35,493 nucleotides of DNA from a virus. A program made the position numbers and the translations under genes. A model generated the notes under the pieces. That model saw only the letters and a list, made by a program, of their open reading frames with translations. It did not search any database and was not told the origin of the DNA. Of the stretch, positions 29,364 through 35,493 are shown piece after piece (the stretch's first letter is position 1; every line of letters begins with the position of its first letter). The stretch lies in the IMG/VR virus record IMGVR_UViG_3300034121_000903, positions 1-35,493 of that record; one strand, given 5' to 3'.

Positions 29364-30206
29364 ATGAGAACCCTCAAATACGGAACCGCTGGCCTGTTCT
29401 ACGACATGATCGAGCAGGAGTATCGCAGCCAGACGGCGATTGCTGGCTCGGACGCCAAGCACATCCTGCCGCCTAAAACGCCGAGCCACTACGCGGCGCA
29501 CATGGCGGGGGAAACGAGGCGCGAACCGAGCAAGTCAATGACCCTAGGCGTTGTCTCGCACGTTGCCGTCTTGGAACCGAAGAAACTCGACACGGCATTC
29601 GTGGAGAAACCCGAAGGCATCGACTTTCGCACCAAGGCAGGGAAGGAGTGGCGCGAGAGCATCGGCAACACGCCCATCCTTGACGCCGACGAGGCCCGAG
29701 CCGTGCGGGGAATCCGCGACAGCATCGCCGCAAACAAAGCAGCGCGGGAGTTGCTGGCCGAAACGCAAAGCGAGGTGGCCCTGTTTGCCGAGCATCGCAC
29801 GGGCCTTTGGATCAAGGGCAGGGTGGACGCGCTCAAAGTGGTGGACGATATGGAGTCCGTCATCGTGGACGTGAAGACCACCTCGGCTGGGGCTGACTAC
29901 AACACGTTCTCACGCCAAGCGGCATCGCTTAACTACCACGTCAGCGCAGCATGGTATTCACACTTGGCAGGGCTAAACGGCCTGCCGCCGGCTCGGTTCT
30001 ACTGGATCGCGGTGGAGACGAGTGCGCCGTTTGCGGTTGCGGTCTACGAGATCCATCCCGACGCGCTGGATCTGGGCGTGGGCATGATGAATGACGCGCT
30101 GGGCCTTATCGCGCAATGCGAGGACGAAGGCGTGTGGCCGGGCTATACGCCTGAGGTGCAGTGCTTGAACCTTCCGAGTTGGGTTTATGGAAAGGGGGCG
30201 GCATGA
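29364..30206 (+). CDS. RecE-type exonuclease, PD-(D/E)XK (280 aa)
   Basis: ATG 29364 is two bases after the previous stop. Motifs: SKSMTLGVVSHVAVLEP with His66, KGRVDAL (Asp155), and VIVDVKTT (Asp169-X-Lys171), the PD-(D/E)XK core of the exodeoxyribonuclease VIII C-terminal family. It resects 5' strands to load the annealase, as in RecE/RecT or lambda Exo/Beta pairs. Position next to the annealase-like gene agrees. The last part, with PSWVYGKG, is followed by ATGA overlap with the next gene. Confidence 0.83.
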   Translation: MRTLKYGTAGLFYDMIEQEYRSQTAIAGSDAKHILPPKTPSHYAAHMAGETRREPSKSMTLGVVSHVAVLEPKKLDTAFVEKPEGIDFRTKAGKEWRESIGNTPILDADEARAVRGIRDSIAANKAARELLAETQSEVALFAEHRTGLWIKGRVDALKVVDDMESVIVDVKTTSAGADYNTFSRQAASLNYHVSAAWYSHLAGLNGLPPARFYWIAVETSAPFAVAVYEIHPDALDLGVGMMNDALGLIAQCEDEGVWPGYTPEVQCLNLPSWVYGKGAA

Positions 30207-30394
30207 ACCGCTGGACGTTTAACCCTAACCGCTATTTGTGGAGCAACCACGGCACATGGTGGATGCGGGTGCAGCCCTACGATCCGGCCAAGACCGAGCG
30301 CGTGGCGTTGAACCTCAAGACCCGCGACATCGAGGAAGCCCGGCGGAAGCGCGATGAGGCCATTGCAAGCAACGGATGGAGGTTGGCCCGATGA
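30203..30394 (+). CDS. Integrase N-terminal-like DNA-binding domain protein (63 aa)
   Basis: ATG 30203 overlaps the previous stop. GTWWMRVQPYDPAKTERVAL then LKTRDIEEARRKRDEAIA resembles the arm-type or SAM-like N-terminal region of tyrosine recombinases (G.W..R...dg..., then D..EA...rde), but nothing catalytic follows. It may be a stand-alone accessory DNA-binding protein or a remnant of an integrase. Only the N-terminal pattern supports this call. Confidence 0.45.
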   Translation: MNRWTFNPNRYLWSNHGTWWMRVQPYDPAKTERVALNLKTRDIEEARRKRDEAIASNGWRLAR

Positions 30395-30663
30395 CCTGGC
30401 AACCCGAACTGTGGAGCAGTCACTCCACCAACGTGGCCGAGGCCGACCAAGCCGAGGAAATGCACAGCAAACCGAGTCAGCGCGGCAGCATCCTCATTTA
30501 CCTACAAGCAGGAAACGCGATTACAGACATCGAGGCGCTGCGCCTGTTCCAGTGCCGCCGCCTGGCGGCGAGGATCTTGGAGCTAAAGCGCATGGGCCAC
30601 GACATCAAAAGCCGCATGGTGGAGGTGATGAGCGGGAAACGGGTGGCGGAGTATTGGCTATGA
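30391..30663 (+). CDS. HTH protein, phage HTH_39-like (90 aa)
   Basis: ATG 30391 overlaps the previous stop. The C-terminal two-thirds, SILIYLQAGNAITDIEALRL then FQCRRLAARILELKRMGHDI with a closing KRVAEYWL, is the well-known small phage HTH pattern (helix, ITDIEAL, C-RLAARI--L---G--I---). It probably regulates transcription or replication locally. Stop overlaps the next gene. Confidence 0.7.
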   Translation: MTWQPELWSSHSTNVAEADQAEEMHSKPSQRGSILIYLQAGNAITDIEALRLFQCRRLAARILELKRMGHDIKSRMVEVMSGKRVAEYWL

Positions 30664-30971
30664 ACGCAAGACAACAAGCAGAGGAAATGGTCAGCCGACT
30701 AACGCCAGAGTGGCTTTACGAAGCTGCAAAACGACATGAGGAGGTCGAGCAGCAAATGCCTCCAGAGTTAAAGTTTGAGTGCCTTGACGGCGAGGGCGGG
30801 ATGTTCCTGCAAAACGCGCTGGTCATGTTGGACGTGGCGCTTCCGCCGGATGGCCAGCCGCACCCGAAGGCACGGCAATGCGCGGAGGATGCCATGTTTG
30901 CCATGCTGATGGGCGGAATTTGCTTGGGGCGGCTGAACGAGATGCGCGGTGGGGAAGCGCAGGAGAATTAA
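30660..30971 (+). CDS. Hypothetical protein (103 aa)
   Basis: ATG 30660 overlaps the previous stop. An acidic helical N-terminal half (EEMVSRLTPEWLYEAAKRHE) and a Met/Leu/Ala-rich middle (AEDAMFAMLMGGICLGRLNE) are seen. Its stop is four bases before the helicase ATG, with AGGAG for the helicase inside its end. No family recognised. Confidence 0.6.
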   Translation: MNARQQAEEMVSRLTPEWLYEAAKRHEEVEQQMPPELKFECLDGEGGMFLQNALVMLDVALPPDGQPHPKARQCAEDAMFAMLMGGICLGRLNEMRGGEAQEN

Positions 30972-30975
30972 CTTT

Positions 30976-32787
30976 ATGTTTACCCAAAAAACAAAACTGG
31001 CGGCAGCGGTCTACCAAGACCAAACGCTGAAAGACAACGAGGCAGACCATTACATCCCGCGAGCCAACGGAGGCACAGATGATGTAACAAATTGTCACAT
31101 TATTCCGCGTGAAACAAACCGATCCAAAGGAGCAAAGCAGATCGACCTTCGTGTTTGGCAGGCTGAATTTGTCAGACAGTGGGACTCATCGGAAAAAGGA
31201 TCGTTTTTGTGCGTTGCGATACCTGGCGCGGGCAAGACTGTTGCCGCCCTAACTGTTGCGCGTAAGTTTTTAGACCAAGGCAGCGACCGAAGGCTTTTGA
31301 TCGTTGTGCCGACTTTGAATCTACGCGAGCAGTGGCAGCGAGAGGCCATAACATTTGGCATACAGCTACAAACCAAGGAGTTTGGCGCGGATTTTAAGGG
31401 CGATTGGCGCGGAGGCGTGACCACATATCAATCGCTTGATGCTTTGGCGCAGTTGTTTCGCCTCATGTGCGCTCAAAATCGAGTGCTCGTGATTCTTGAT
31501 GAGCCGCACCATTGCGGGGATCAAGCAAGATGGGGAAACCTTACTAAATCGGCTTTTGAGTGTTCTGCGCGTAGGTTGCTTTTAAGCGGAACCCCGTTCA
31601 GAACGGATGGGACGCCAATTCCGTTTGTTGAATATGACGGCGGCGGATTTTGCCTGCCAGACTTCCGCTACGATTACCCAAATGCACTGCGCGACTGCGT
31701 TGTCCGCACGTTCAATTTTGACTACTCACGGGGCAGTTACGACGAGGTGCTGCCCACAGGCGAGCGGGTGACGCACCAGTTTCACGGGGACATCACGGAG
31801 GACGAGGCATCATTTCGCCTGCGAAACATACTGAACCCTTCTGGGCAGTTTGTGGCTGAGACAATCCGCCAAGCGCACGCCAAACTACAAGAGGTAAGGC
31901 GGCACATCCCCGACGCCGGGGCTATGGCTGTATGCATAGATCAAGCGCACGCGGCCAAGGTTGCCGAGGTTATTAAGACAGAGACTGGATGCACGCCAAG
32001 TATCGTGGTCAGCGATAGCGATGTCGCCACGGACGATGTAAATTCCTTTCGCAAATCGGACAAACAGTGGATTGTTTCGGTGCGTCAGGTAAGTGAGGGA
32101 ACGGATATCAAGCGCCTTCATGTGCTTTGCTATCTCACTAATGCGACCACCGAGCTTTTCTTCCGGCAGTTAATCGGGCGCGTTTGCCGAACTCGATACC
32201 AAGACGCAAGGTCACCAAAGGCCCCGAGCGGTGAAGCGGCTGATCTTGATCTTGAGGCGTTTGTGTATCTGCCGGCTGACCCCCGCCTAATCGAAAACGC
32301 TCGCAACATTGAATCGGCGCAAATGCGCGCCTTGAGAGAGCTTTCCGACAAGGAAAAGCGCGAGATGGAGCCGCGTGAGATGCAGCCAGTGTTGAGCATT
32401 TTTGCGGGGAGCGAGCATCAAGGCACTGACCGCATCATTGTTTGCGGCAAGGAATACGCCCAATGGCAGGCCGACGTTATCAAAAGCATGGCAACGGCTG
32501 GTGGACTGCCAATGGAAAAGGCTGTTGCGCTTTACGATGCAGGATTCGGGTTGCGCTCATCAGCGCAGCCAGAACCCCCAAAACTACAAGCACAAGAACC
32601 AGAAGAAGTGTTGTTGGAGCGGGCGCGAAAAGAGGGTCAACAGCTTGCCTGGAGGCTTTCAAAGACGCTGGAGGTTGAAGTTAAGCAAGTTCACAAGGTC
32701 TATAAGCCAGCCGACCAACTAACACTCAAAGAGGCGTTGGCTAAAAATGCTGATTTGATGCGCCGTCTATCGGAGGCCAAGCGATGA
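30976..32787 (+). CDS. SF2 helicase with HNH-like N-terminal segment (603 aa)
   Basis: ATG 30976 has AGGAG at about 30960. Residues 22-54 read EADHYIPRANGGTDDVTNCH then a tail NRSKGAK, very like the core of an HNH nuclease (Asp-His, Gly-Gly, Asn, Asn-Arg-x-Lys). The helicase follows: Walker A PGAGKT (83-88), ILDEPHH (173-179), LSGTPFRTD (203-211), and RQLIGRVCRTR (about 397-407). The C-terminus carries a coiled, charged tail. Helicases like this open replication origins or act in restriction. Overlaps the next gene by ATGA. By eye more A/T-rich than neighbours. Confidence 0.8.
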   Translation: MFTQKTKLAAAVYQDQTLKDNEADHYIPRANGGTDDVTNCHIIPRETNRSKGAKQIDLRVWQAEFVRQWDSSEKGSFLCVAIPGAGKTVAALTVARKFLDQGSDRRLLIVVPTLNLREQWQREAITFGIQLQTKEFGADFKGDWRGGVTTYQSLDALAQLFRLMCAQNRVLVILDEPHHCGDQARWGNLTKSAFECSARRLLLSGTPFRTDGTPIPFVEYDGGGFCLPDFRYDYPNALRDCVVRTFNFDYSRGSYDEVLPTGERVTHQFHGDITEDEASFRLRNILNPSGQFVAETIRQAHAKLQEVRRHIPDAGAMAVCIDQAHAAKVAEVIKTETGCTPSIVVSDSDVATDDVNSFRKSDKQWIVSVRQVSEGTDIKRLHVLCYLTNATTELFFRQLIGRVCRTRYQDARSPKAPSGEAADLDLEAFVYLPADPRLIENARNIESAQMRALRELSDKEKREMEPREMQPVLSIFAGSEHQGTDRIIVCGKEYAQWQADVIKSMATAGGLPMEKAVALYDAGFGLRSSAQPEPPKLQAQEPEEVLLERARKEGQQLAWRLSKTLEVEVKQVHKVYKPADQLTLKEALAKNADLMRRLSEAKR

Positions 32788-33335
32788 ACGAAGTCGAAGC
32801 GTATCAAGTGTGCAACTCGGCCATCTCGGCTCTATCGCATGGCGAGACAAGCCTTTCGACGTTCCCAAAGTTGTTGCGCCGGATCATCAATGAGCGGGCG
32901 TGGGAATCTCGGCGCGTTCCCGGCAAGGGCGTTGTAACCATGCAATCGCTGCGCGAGCTGGTGACTACCGCGCCTATCACCGGCTGGGGCGAAGATCCCG
33001 CGAAGATCGAGGCCGTGATCCGCGATGATGCGGAGGTGCTGGCGATGTGGCGGGAAGCCATAAAGCAGAAGCAAGGCCAGCGGACAGACATCGTTCATAA
33101 TATAAACGAGGTTAGGACGAGCAAAGGAACATCCCGCGCATACACCGTCAGCCGCCTCCAACGCGAAGCGCCCGAACTCTTCGCCAAAGTCGCCGCTGGC
33201 GAAATATCGGCCAACGCTGCGGCCATCAAGGCGGGATTCCGCAAGCGCAAGTCGCCATTGGATCACCTGCTGCACTGGTGGGCGCGCTGCGGCGAACAGG
33301 AGCGCACGGTGTTTCTTAACAAGGTAACTCCATGA
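32784..33335 (+). CDS. Phage replication-associated protein (183 aa)
   Basis: ATG 32784 overlaps the helicase stop. The middle contains TSKGTSRAYTVSRLQREAPE followed by LFAKVAAGEISANAAAIKAG, a helical region common to small phage replication-region proteins, with FRKRKSPLDHL after it. The N-terminal third reads as helices around ISALSHGETSLSTF. It sits between helicase and initiator, so it may load or regulate them. Function not established. Confidence 0.55.
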   Translation: MNEVEAYQVCNSAISALSHGETSLSTFPKLLRRIINERAWESRRVPGKGVVTMQSLRELVTTAPITGWGEDPAKIEAVIRDDAEVLAMWREAIKQKQGQRTDIVHNINEVRTSKGTSRAYTVSRLQREAPELFAKVAAGEISANAAAIKAGFRKRKSPLDHLLHWWARCGEQERTVFLNKVTP

Positions 33336-34213
33336 AACTTGACCCCGGCTTTGCCTCCCATTGGAAAACCGAACGGCTAATCGCCCGCTGCGGCCATAGT
33401 GCCGTAGTCGGCCTCCTGCGCCTGTGGGGTGACTGCCAGATCCAGCGACGGTGGAGTGGCTTGGCCATCAACCCGACCAAACTGGCAGCCATGATGCGCT
33501 ACGAGGGCGACCACACGGGCCTTTGGGAGGCCATGACAGACGTTGACGCGCCCTGGCTCGATGTCGAGGAGGGTGGAACCTATGCGGTGCATGATTTTGG
33601 CCATCACCAGAAACAAGTCATTCACATGTGGGAGAACGGTCGCAAGGGCGGCAGGCCGCGCAAAGAAATACCCCCCACACCCCCTAAAGAAACAGAAGAT
33701 ACAATACATACTCTTCCTCTTACCCCATTAGGTTACGAAACCGAACCTAATGGTTACGAAACGAAACCTAATGGTTTTTCCGTTGAGATGGTTATTGAGG
33801 CAGGGCGAAGGGCCATGATAGCCGAGGAAGTGTGCCGCGCCTATCACGATGACAGGGAGGGAGCGGGCTGGATGGACGGCAAGGGCCGACCCGTCCGCTC
33901 AATGCCGCATGACTTGTCGGGCTTTAACCGCAAATGGCAGAGCAACCGCAGCCCGAAGCAATTCGGCAACGGTGCGGTCAATGGCCACAACGGCAGCCCA
34001 AAGCCTGCCGAGGGAGTTTGGCATTTGGAGAAGCGGATGGAGGCGGCGCGGCGCGAAATTGACCGCATCCAGGCGAACCCTGACAACAAAATGCAAGTTG
34101 AGGACAGTTTCGACCGAGTGCTCAAGCCCGAGCACATGGCGAAGGTAAAGGCGCTGAAGGCCAGTATTTCGGCTATGCGTCAGCAAATGGTGGGCGTGGA
34201 GGCGGTGGCATGA
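33332..34213 (+). CDS. Replication initiator/replisome organiser candidate (293 aa)
   Basis: ATG 33332 overlaps the previous stop. Residues 1-110 are a winged-helix-like region with a small DNA-hook (ENGRKGGRPRK, about 101-111). Between about 112 and 150 the protein is Pro/Thr-rich, including GYETEPNGYETKPNGF, the translation of a DNA repeat. The last part is a Lys/Glu helix. In lambda the O gene contains the origin repeats in the middle of the protein; the layout here is the same. A loader function is inferred from position and from the repeat. Confidence 0.65.
   Translation: MKLDPGFASHWKTERLIARCGHSAVVGLLRLWGDCQIQRRWSGLAINPTKLAAMMRYEGDHTGLWEAMTDVDAPWLDVEEGGTYAVHDFGHHQKQVIHMWENGRKGGRPRKEIPPTPPKETEDTIHTLPLTPLGYETEPNGYETKPNGFSVEMVIEAGRRAMIAEEVCRAYHDDREGAGWMDGKGRPVRSMPHDLSGFNRKWQSNRSPKQFGNGAVNGHNGSPKPAEGVWHLEKRMEAARREIDRIQANPDNKMQVEDSFDRVLKPEHMAKVKALKASISAMRQQMVGVEAVA
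33731..33782 (+). repeat. 21-bp iteron-like repeats inside the initiator gene (candidate origin)
   Basis: GGTTACGAAAC begins two copies 21 bases apart (33731 and 33752). Each unit is GGTTACGAAACNNAACCTAAT with two differences, and a third start GGTTTTTC follows at 33773. ATTAGG/CCTAAT flanks make partial palindromes. An A/C-rich, easily melted stretch (33661-33720) is immediately upstream. This resembles lambda ori within O. Confidence 0.5.
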
Positions 34214-34422
34214 GCGAATTTATGAAAACCCAAATCATAACAACAACAGAAGAATGTCTGATCACATATACAAAAGGTGGAAAGCCCCATGAGCAGCCAT
34301 TCGACAGCGAAGCTGAAGCGAACGAAGCGTTTAACGCGCTGATCCAAAACCGAAACTGCAAGAACGTGATGCTCTACAACATCACCGCGCAAACAACCAA
34401 AGCTCTGCAAAGGAGATACTGA
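34210..34422 (+). CDS. Hypothetical protein (70 aa)
   Basis: ATG 34210 overlaps the previous stop. It has beta strands with Thr-rich start (TQIITTTEECLITYTKGGKP) and an acidic helix (DSEAEANEAFNALIQNR). A small alpha/beta domain is likely; function unknown. Ends with basic QRRY. Confidence 0.6.
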   Translation: MSEFMKTQIITTTEECLITYTKGGKPHEQPFDSEAEANEAFNALIQNRNCKNVMLYNITAQTTKALQRRY

Positions 34423-34850
34423 TGAACACCTGTCCAAAATGCGGCTCACAGGCAATGACCCCAGAATCGTATCAAAACGAATCCAGAAGGCTCCATTTCC
34501 GATGCGATAGCTACGGATACAACGACAAAGAGAATTTTGATTTATTGTATCGCAGCGAAATGTGCTGTGAGCGTGAGGAGAATAATACTTTACGTCGAAA
34601 GGTCAAGGAACTGGAAGCCAAGCTAGACAACCTCCAAGCCTCCACGATCCACAGTTGCGGGGACTCCTGCAGTCGCCCCATGTGTGTGTTGCGGAGGGAG
34701 AGGGATGCTTACAAGGAGGCGTTGCAGATGTGTGTTTTTTGGGCTGAATCCATCAGCCGTAGAGTCACCGAGGACAGAGACAGCATAAATTGGACGGGAC
34801 TGCAGATAGCTCGCAAAGCTCTGGCAGACATCCAAAAGGAGGCGAAATGA
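34422..34850 (+). CDS. Zinc-ribbon/coiled-coil protein (142 aa)
   Basis: ATG 34422 has AGGAG at about 34411. CPKCGS (4-9) with a later FRCDSYGYNDKE gives a zinc ribbon, followed by EENNTLRRKVKELEAKLDNL (coiled coil, about 53-72) and a second Cys-rich knot CGDSCSRPMC (79-88). This layout is common among accessory phage proteins similar to Lar/NinX-type; function is not known. The last residues IQKEAK precede the ATGA overlap. Confidence 0.65.
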   Translation: MNTCPKCGSQAMTPESYQNESRRLHFRCDSYGYNDKENFDLLYRSEMCCEREENNTLRRKVKELEAKLDNLQASTIHSCGDSCSRPMCVLRRERDAYKEALQMCVFWAESISRRVTEDRDSINWTGLQIARKALADIQKEAK

Positions 34851-35152
34851 GCAACGAAGAAATCAACATCGCCATCGCGCAAGCGTGTGGGTGGACGGAC
34901 ACCGAAATCGTCAATGGGGGCGGAAAGCTAATGTATGGGCAGACAGAAGTTCCAAACTATTGCGGCGACCTGAACGACATGAGGGCGGCAGAAGCAAGTT
35001 TAACTCGCGACCAGCAAGAAGAGTGCGCTTATCAACTGTCCGAAATCGTCGCGCCGATTACTGGCGAGCCGTGGAAGTTGATGCACTCGAGTGCTTTTTC
35101 GCGAGCCAAGGCATTCCTGCGAACTGTCGGCAAATGGAAGGAGCCGAAATGA
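34847..35152 (+). CDS. Phage ABA-sandwich domain protein (101 aa)
   Basis: ATG 34847 overlaps the previous stop with AAGGAGG before it. EVPNYCGDLNDMRAAEASLT (about 42-61) and the end SRAKAFLRTVGKWKE follow the phage ABA-sandwich pattern (P-Y--DLNAMHEAE..., A-AR--AFLRT-GKW). The domain is widespread in phages of many hosts, with no known biochemical role. It is part of the small-gene cluster near the end of the early region. Confidence 0.7.
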   Translation: MSNEEINIAIAQACGWTDTEIVNGGGKLMYGQTEVPNYCGDLNDMRAAEASLTRDQQEECAYQLSEIVAPITGEPWKLMHSSAFSRAKAFLRTVGKWKEPK

Positions 35153-35316
35153 GCGACCAAGAACAAATATTTGCTTTTTCGGATGATATAGACCGACTTG
35201 TAGAGCGTTATCGCTCCGAGTTTGAAATGACCTACGCCGCAGCAGTGGGGGTGCTTTTTATGAAAGCACAACTGCTATGTTCAGAGGCGGAAGATCGTGA
35301 GGAGGAGGCGAAATGA
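35149..35316 (+). CDS. Hypothetical small acidic protein (55 aa)
   Basis: ATG 35149 overlaps the previous stop and has AAGGAG before it. The product is acidic and helical, SDDIDRLVERYRSEFEMTYA then AAVGVLFMKAQLLC. Ends in EDREEEAK, overlapping ATG 35313 of the next gene. The hydrophobic middle is amphipathic rather than transmembrane. No family recognised. Confidence 0.6.
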   Translation: MSDQEQIFAFSDDIDRLVERYRSEFEMTYAAAVGVLFMKAQLLCSEAEDREEEAK

Positions 35317-35493
35317 CCCCAGAAATTGACGCTGCAGAGCTTTACTACGATGGACCAACTGGCTTCGTGCCCATTGAGGATGCGCGGAAGGTGGAACGGA
35401 AACTCAACGATGCGTTGAAAGAAAATGCGCGGCTAAGACCAGCCCTCATGGGTTTCAGCCAAGCCGAGGAGCTAATGGAACTGCGGGAGGACT
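35313..35493 (+). CDS. N-terminal part of the coiled-coil protein split by the window ends
   Basis: ATG 35313 has GAGGAGG at 35301 and overlaps the previous stop. Sixty residues follow (opening MTPEIDAAELYYDGPTGFVP) before the window ends in frame. The following heptad region (VERKLNDALKENARLRPALM) matches in style the frame open at base 1. Joined with 1-309 through the 10-bp terminal overlap, it is 159 residues. Confidence 0.75.
   Translation, partial: MTPEIDAAELYYDGPTGFVPIEDARKVERKLNDALKENARLRPALMGFSQAEELMELRED
35484..35493. repeat. Terminal 10-bp direct repeat, right copy
   Basis: CGGGAGGACT, identical to positions 1-10 and read in the same codon phase in both copies. Confidence 0.8.

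Noticed and set aside
1-35493. tRNA genes, CRISPR arrays, insertion sequences, and a tyrosine or serine integrase
   Set aside because: I saw no cloverleaf with a convincing T-arm, no regularly spaced repeats with spacers, no transposase, and no integrase catalytic motif.

Overview
The window reads as an essentially complete genome of a tailed double-stranded DNA phage with a lambda-like siphovirus plan (about 35.5 kb, GC-rich by eye, densely packed with ATGA/GTGA stop-start overlaps). The last 10 bases (35484-35493) repeat the first 10, and one reading frame runs off the right end and resumes at the left end in the same phase. I therefore read it as a circular or circularly permuted molecule cut inside a small coiled-coil gene. 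The host cannot be fixed from sequence alone. GC content, mixed Shine-Dalgarno and non-Shine-Dalgarno starts, and the style of the secreted-looking fibre protein are compatible with a Gram-negative host, possibly of the PVC group, but that is a weak guess.

Layout. 1-2011 is the end of the rightward early/middle region (small genes plus a DNA-binding-like protein). 2012-23579 is the rightward late operon in lambda order: small and large terminase, gpW-like joiner, portal, ClpP-type protease with scaffold tail, major capsid protein, two glycosyltransferase genes inserted after the capsid gene and its tandem terminators, connector and tail-completion proteins, two paralogous tail-tube-like proteins, a tail chaperone pair joined by a GGGAAAC -1 frameshift site, tape measure, tail-tip proteins, a 598-residue Ser/Thr-rich protein, another glycosyltransferase, fibre-like proteins (one with a Sec signal peptide), and lysis genes (holin candidates, a 46-residue lipoprotein, amidase). 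23580-23672 is a convergent gap with two perfect hairpins. 23673-25168 is the only leftward operon: calcineurin-like phosphoesterase, winged-helix-like protein, HELAH metalloprotease, 48-residue membrane protein. 25256-35493 is the rightward early region: zinc-ribbon protein, three ribbon-helix-helix-like proteins in a row, microgenes, RuvC-like resolvase, an annealase/SSB-like chimera, RecE-type exonuclease, HTH proteins, an SF2 helicase with an HNH-like N-terminus, a replication-initiator candidate containing 21-bp iteron-like repeats, and small zinc-ribbon or ABA-sandwich proteins.

How it works together. The early region supplies recombination-dependent replication (exonuclease, annealase, resolvase) and an initiator/helicase pair. 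The late operon builds the particle and lyses the cell. No integrase catalytic domain or recognisable CI-type repressor is present. The most unusual signal is a recurrent TTTGACA(C/G) sequence 12-22 bases before start codons that mostly lack a Shine-Dalgarno sequence, on both strands and mainly in the late operon. The second is the set of four glycosyltransferase-like domains embedded in the virion operon, one directly after a Ser/Thr-rich structural protein.
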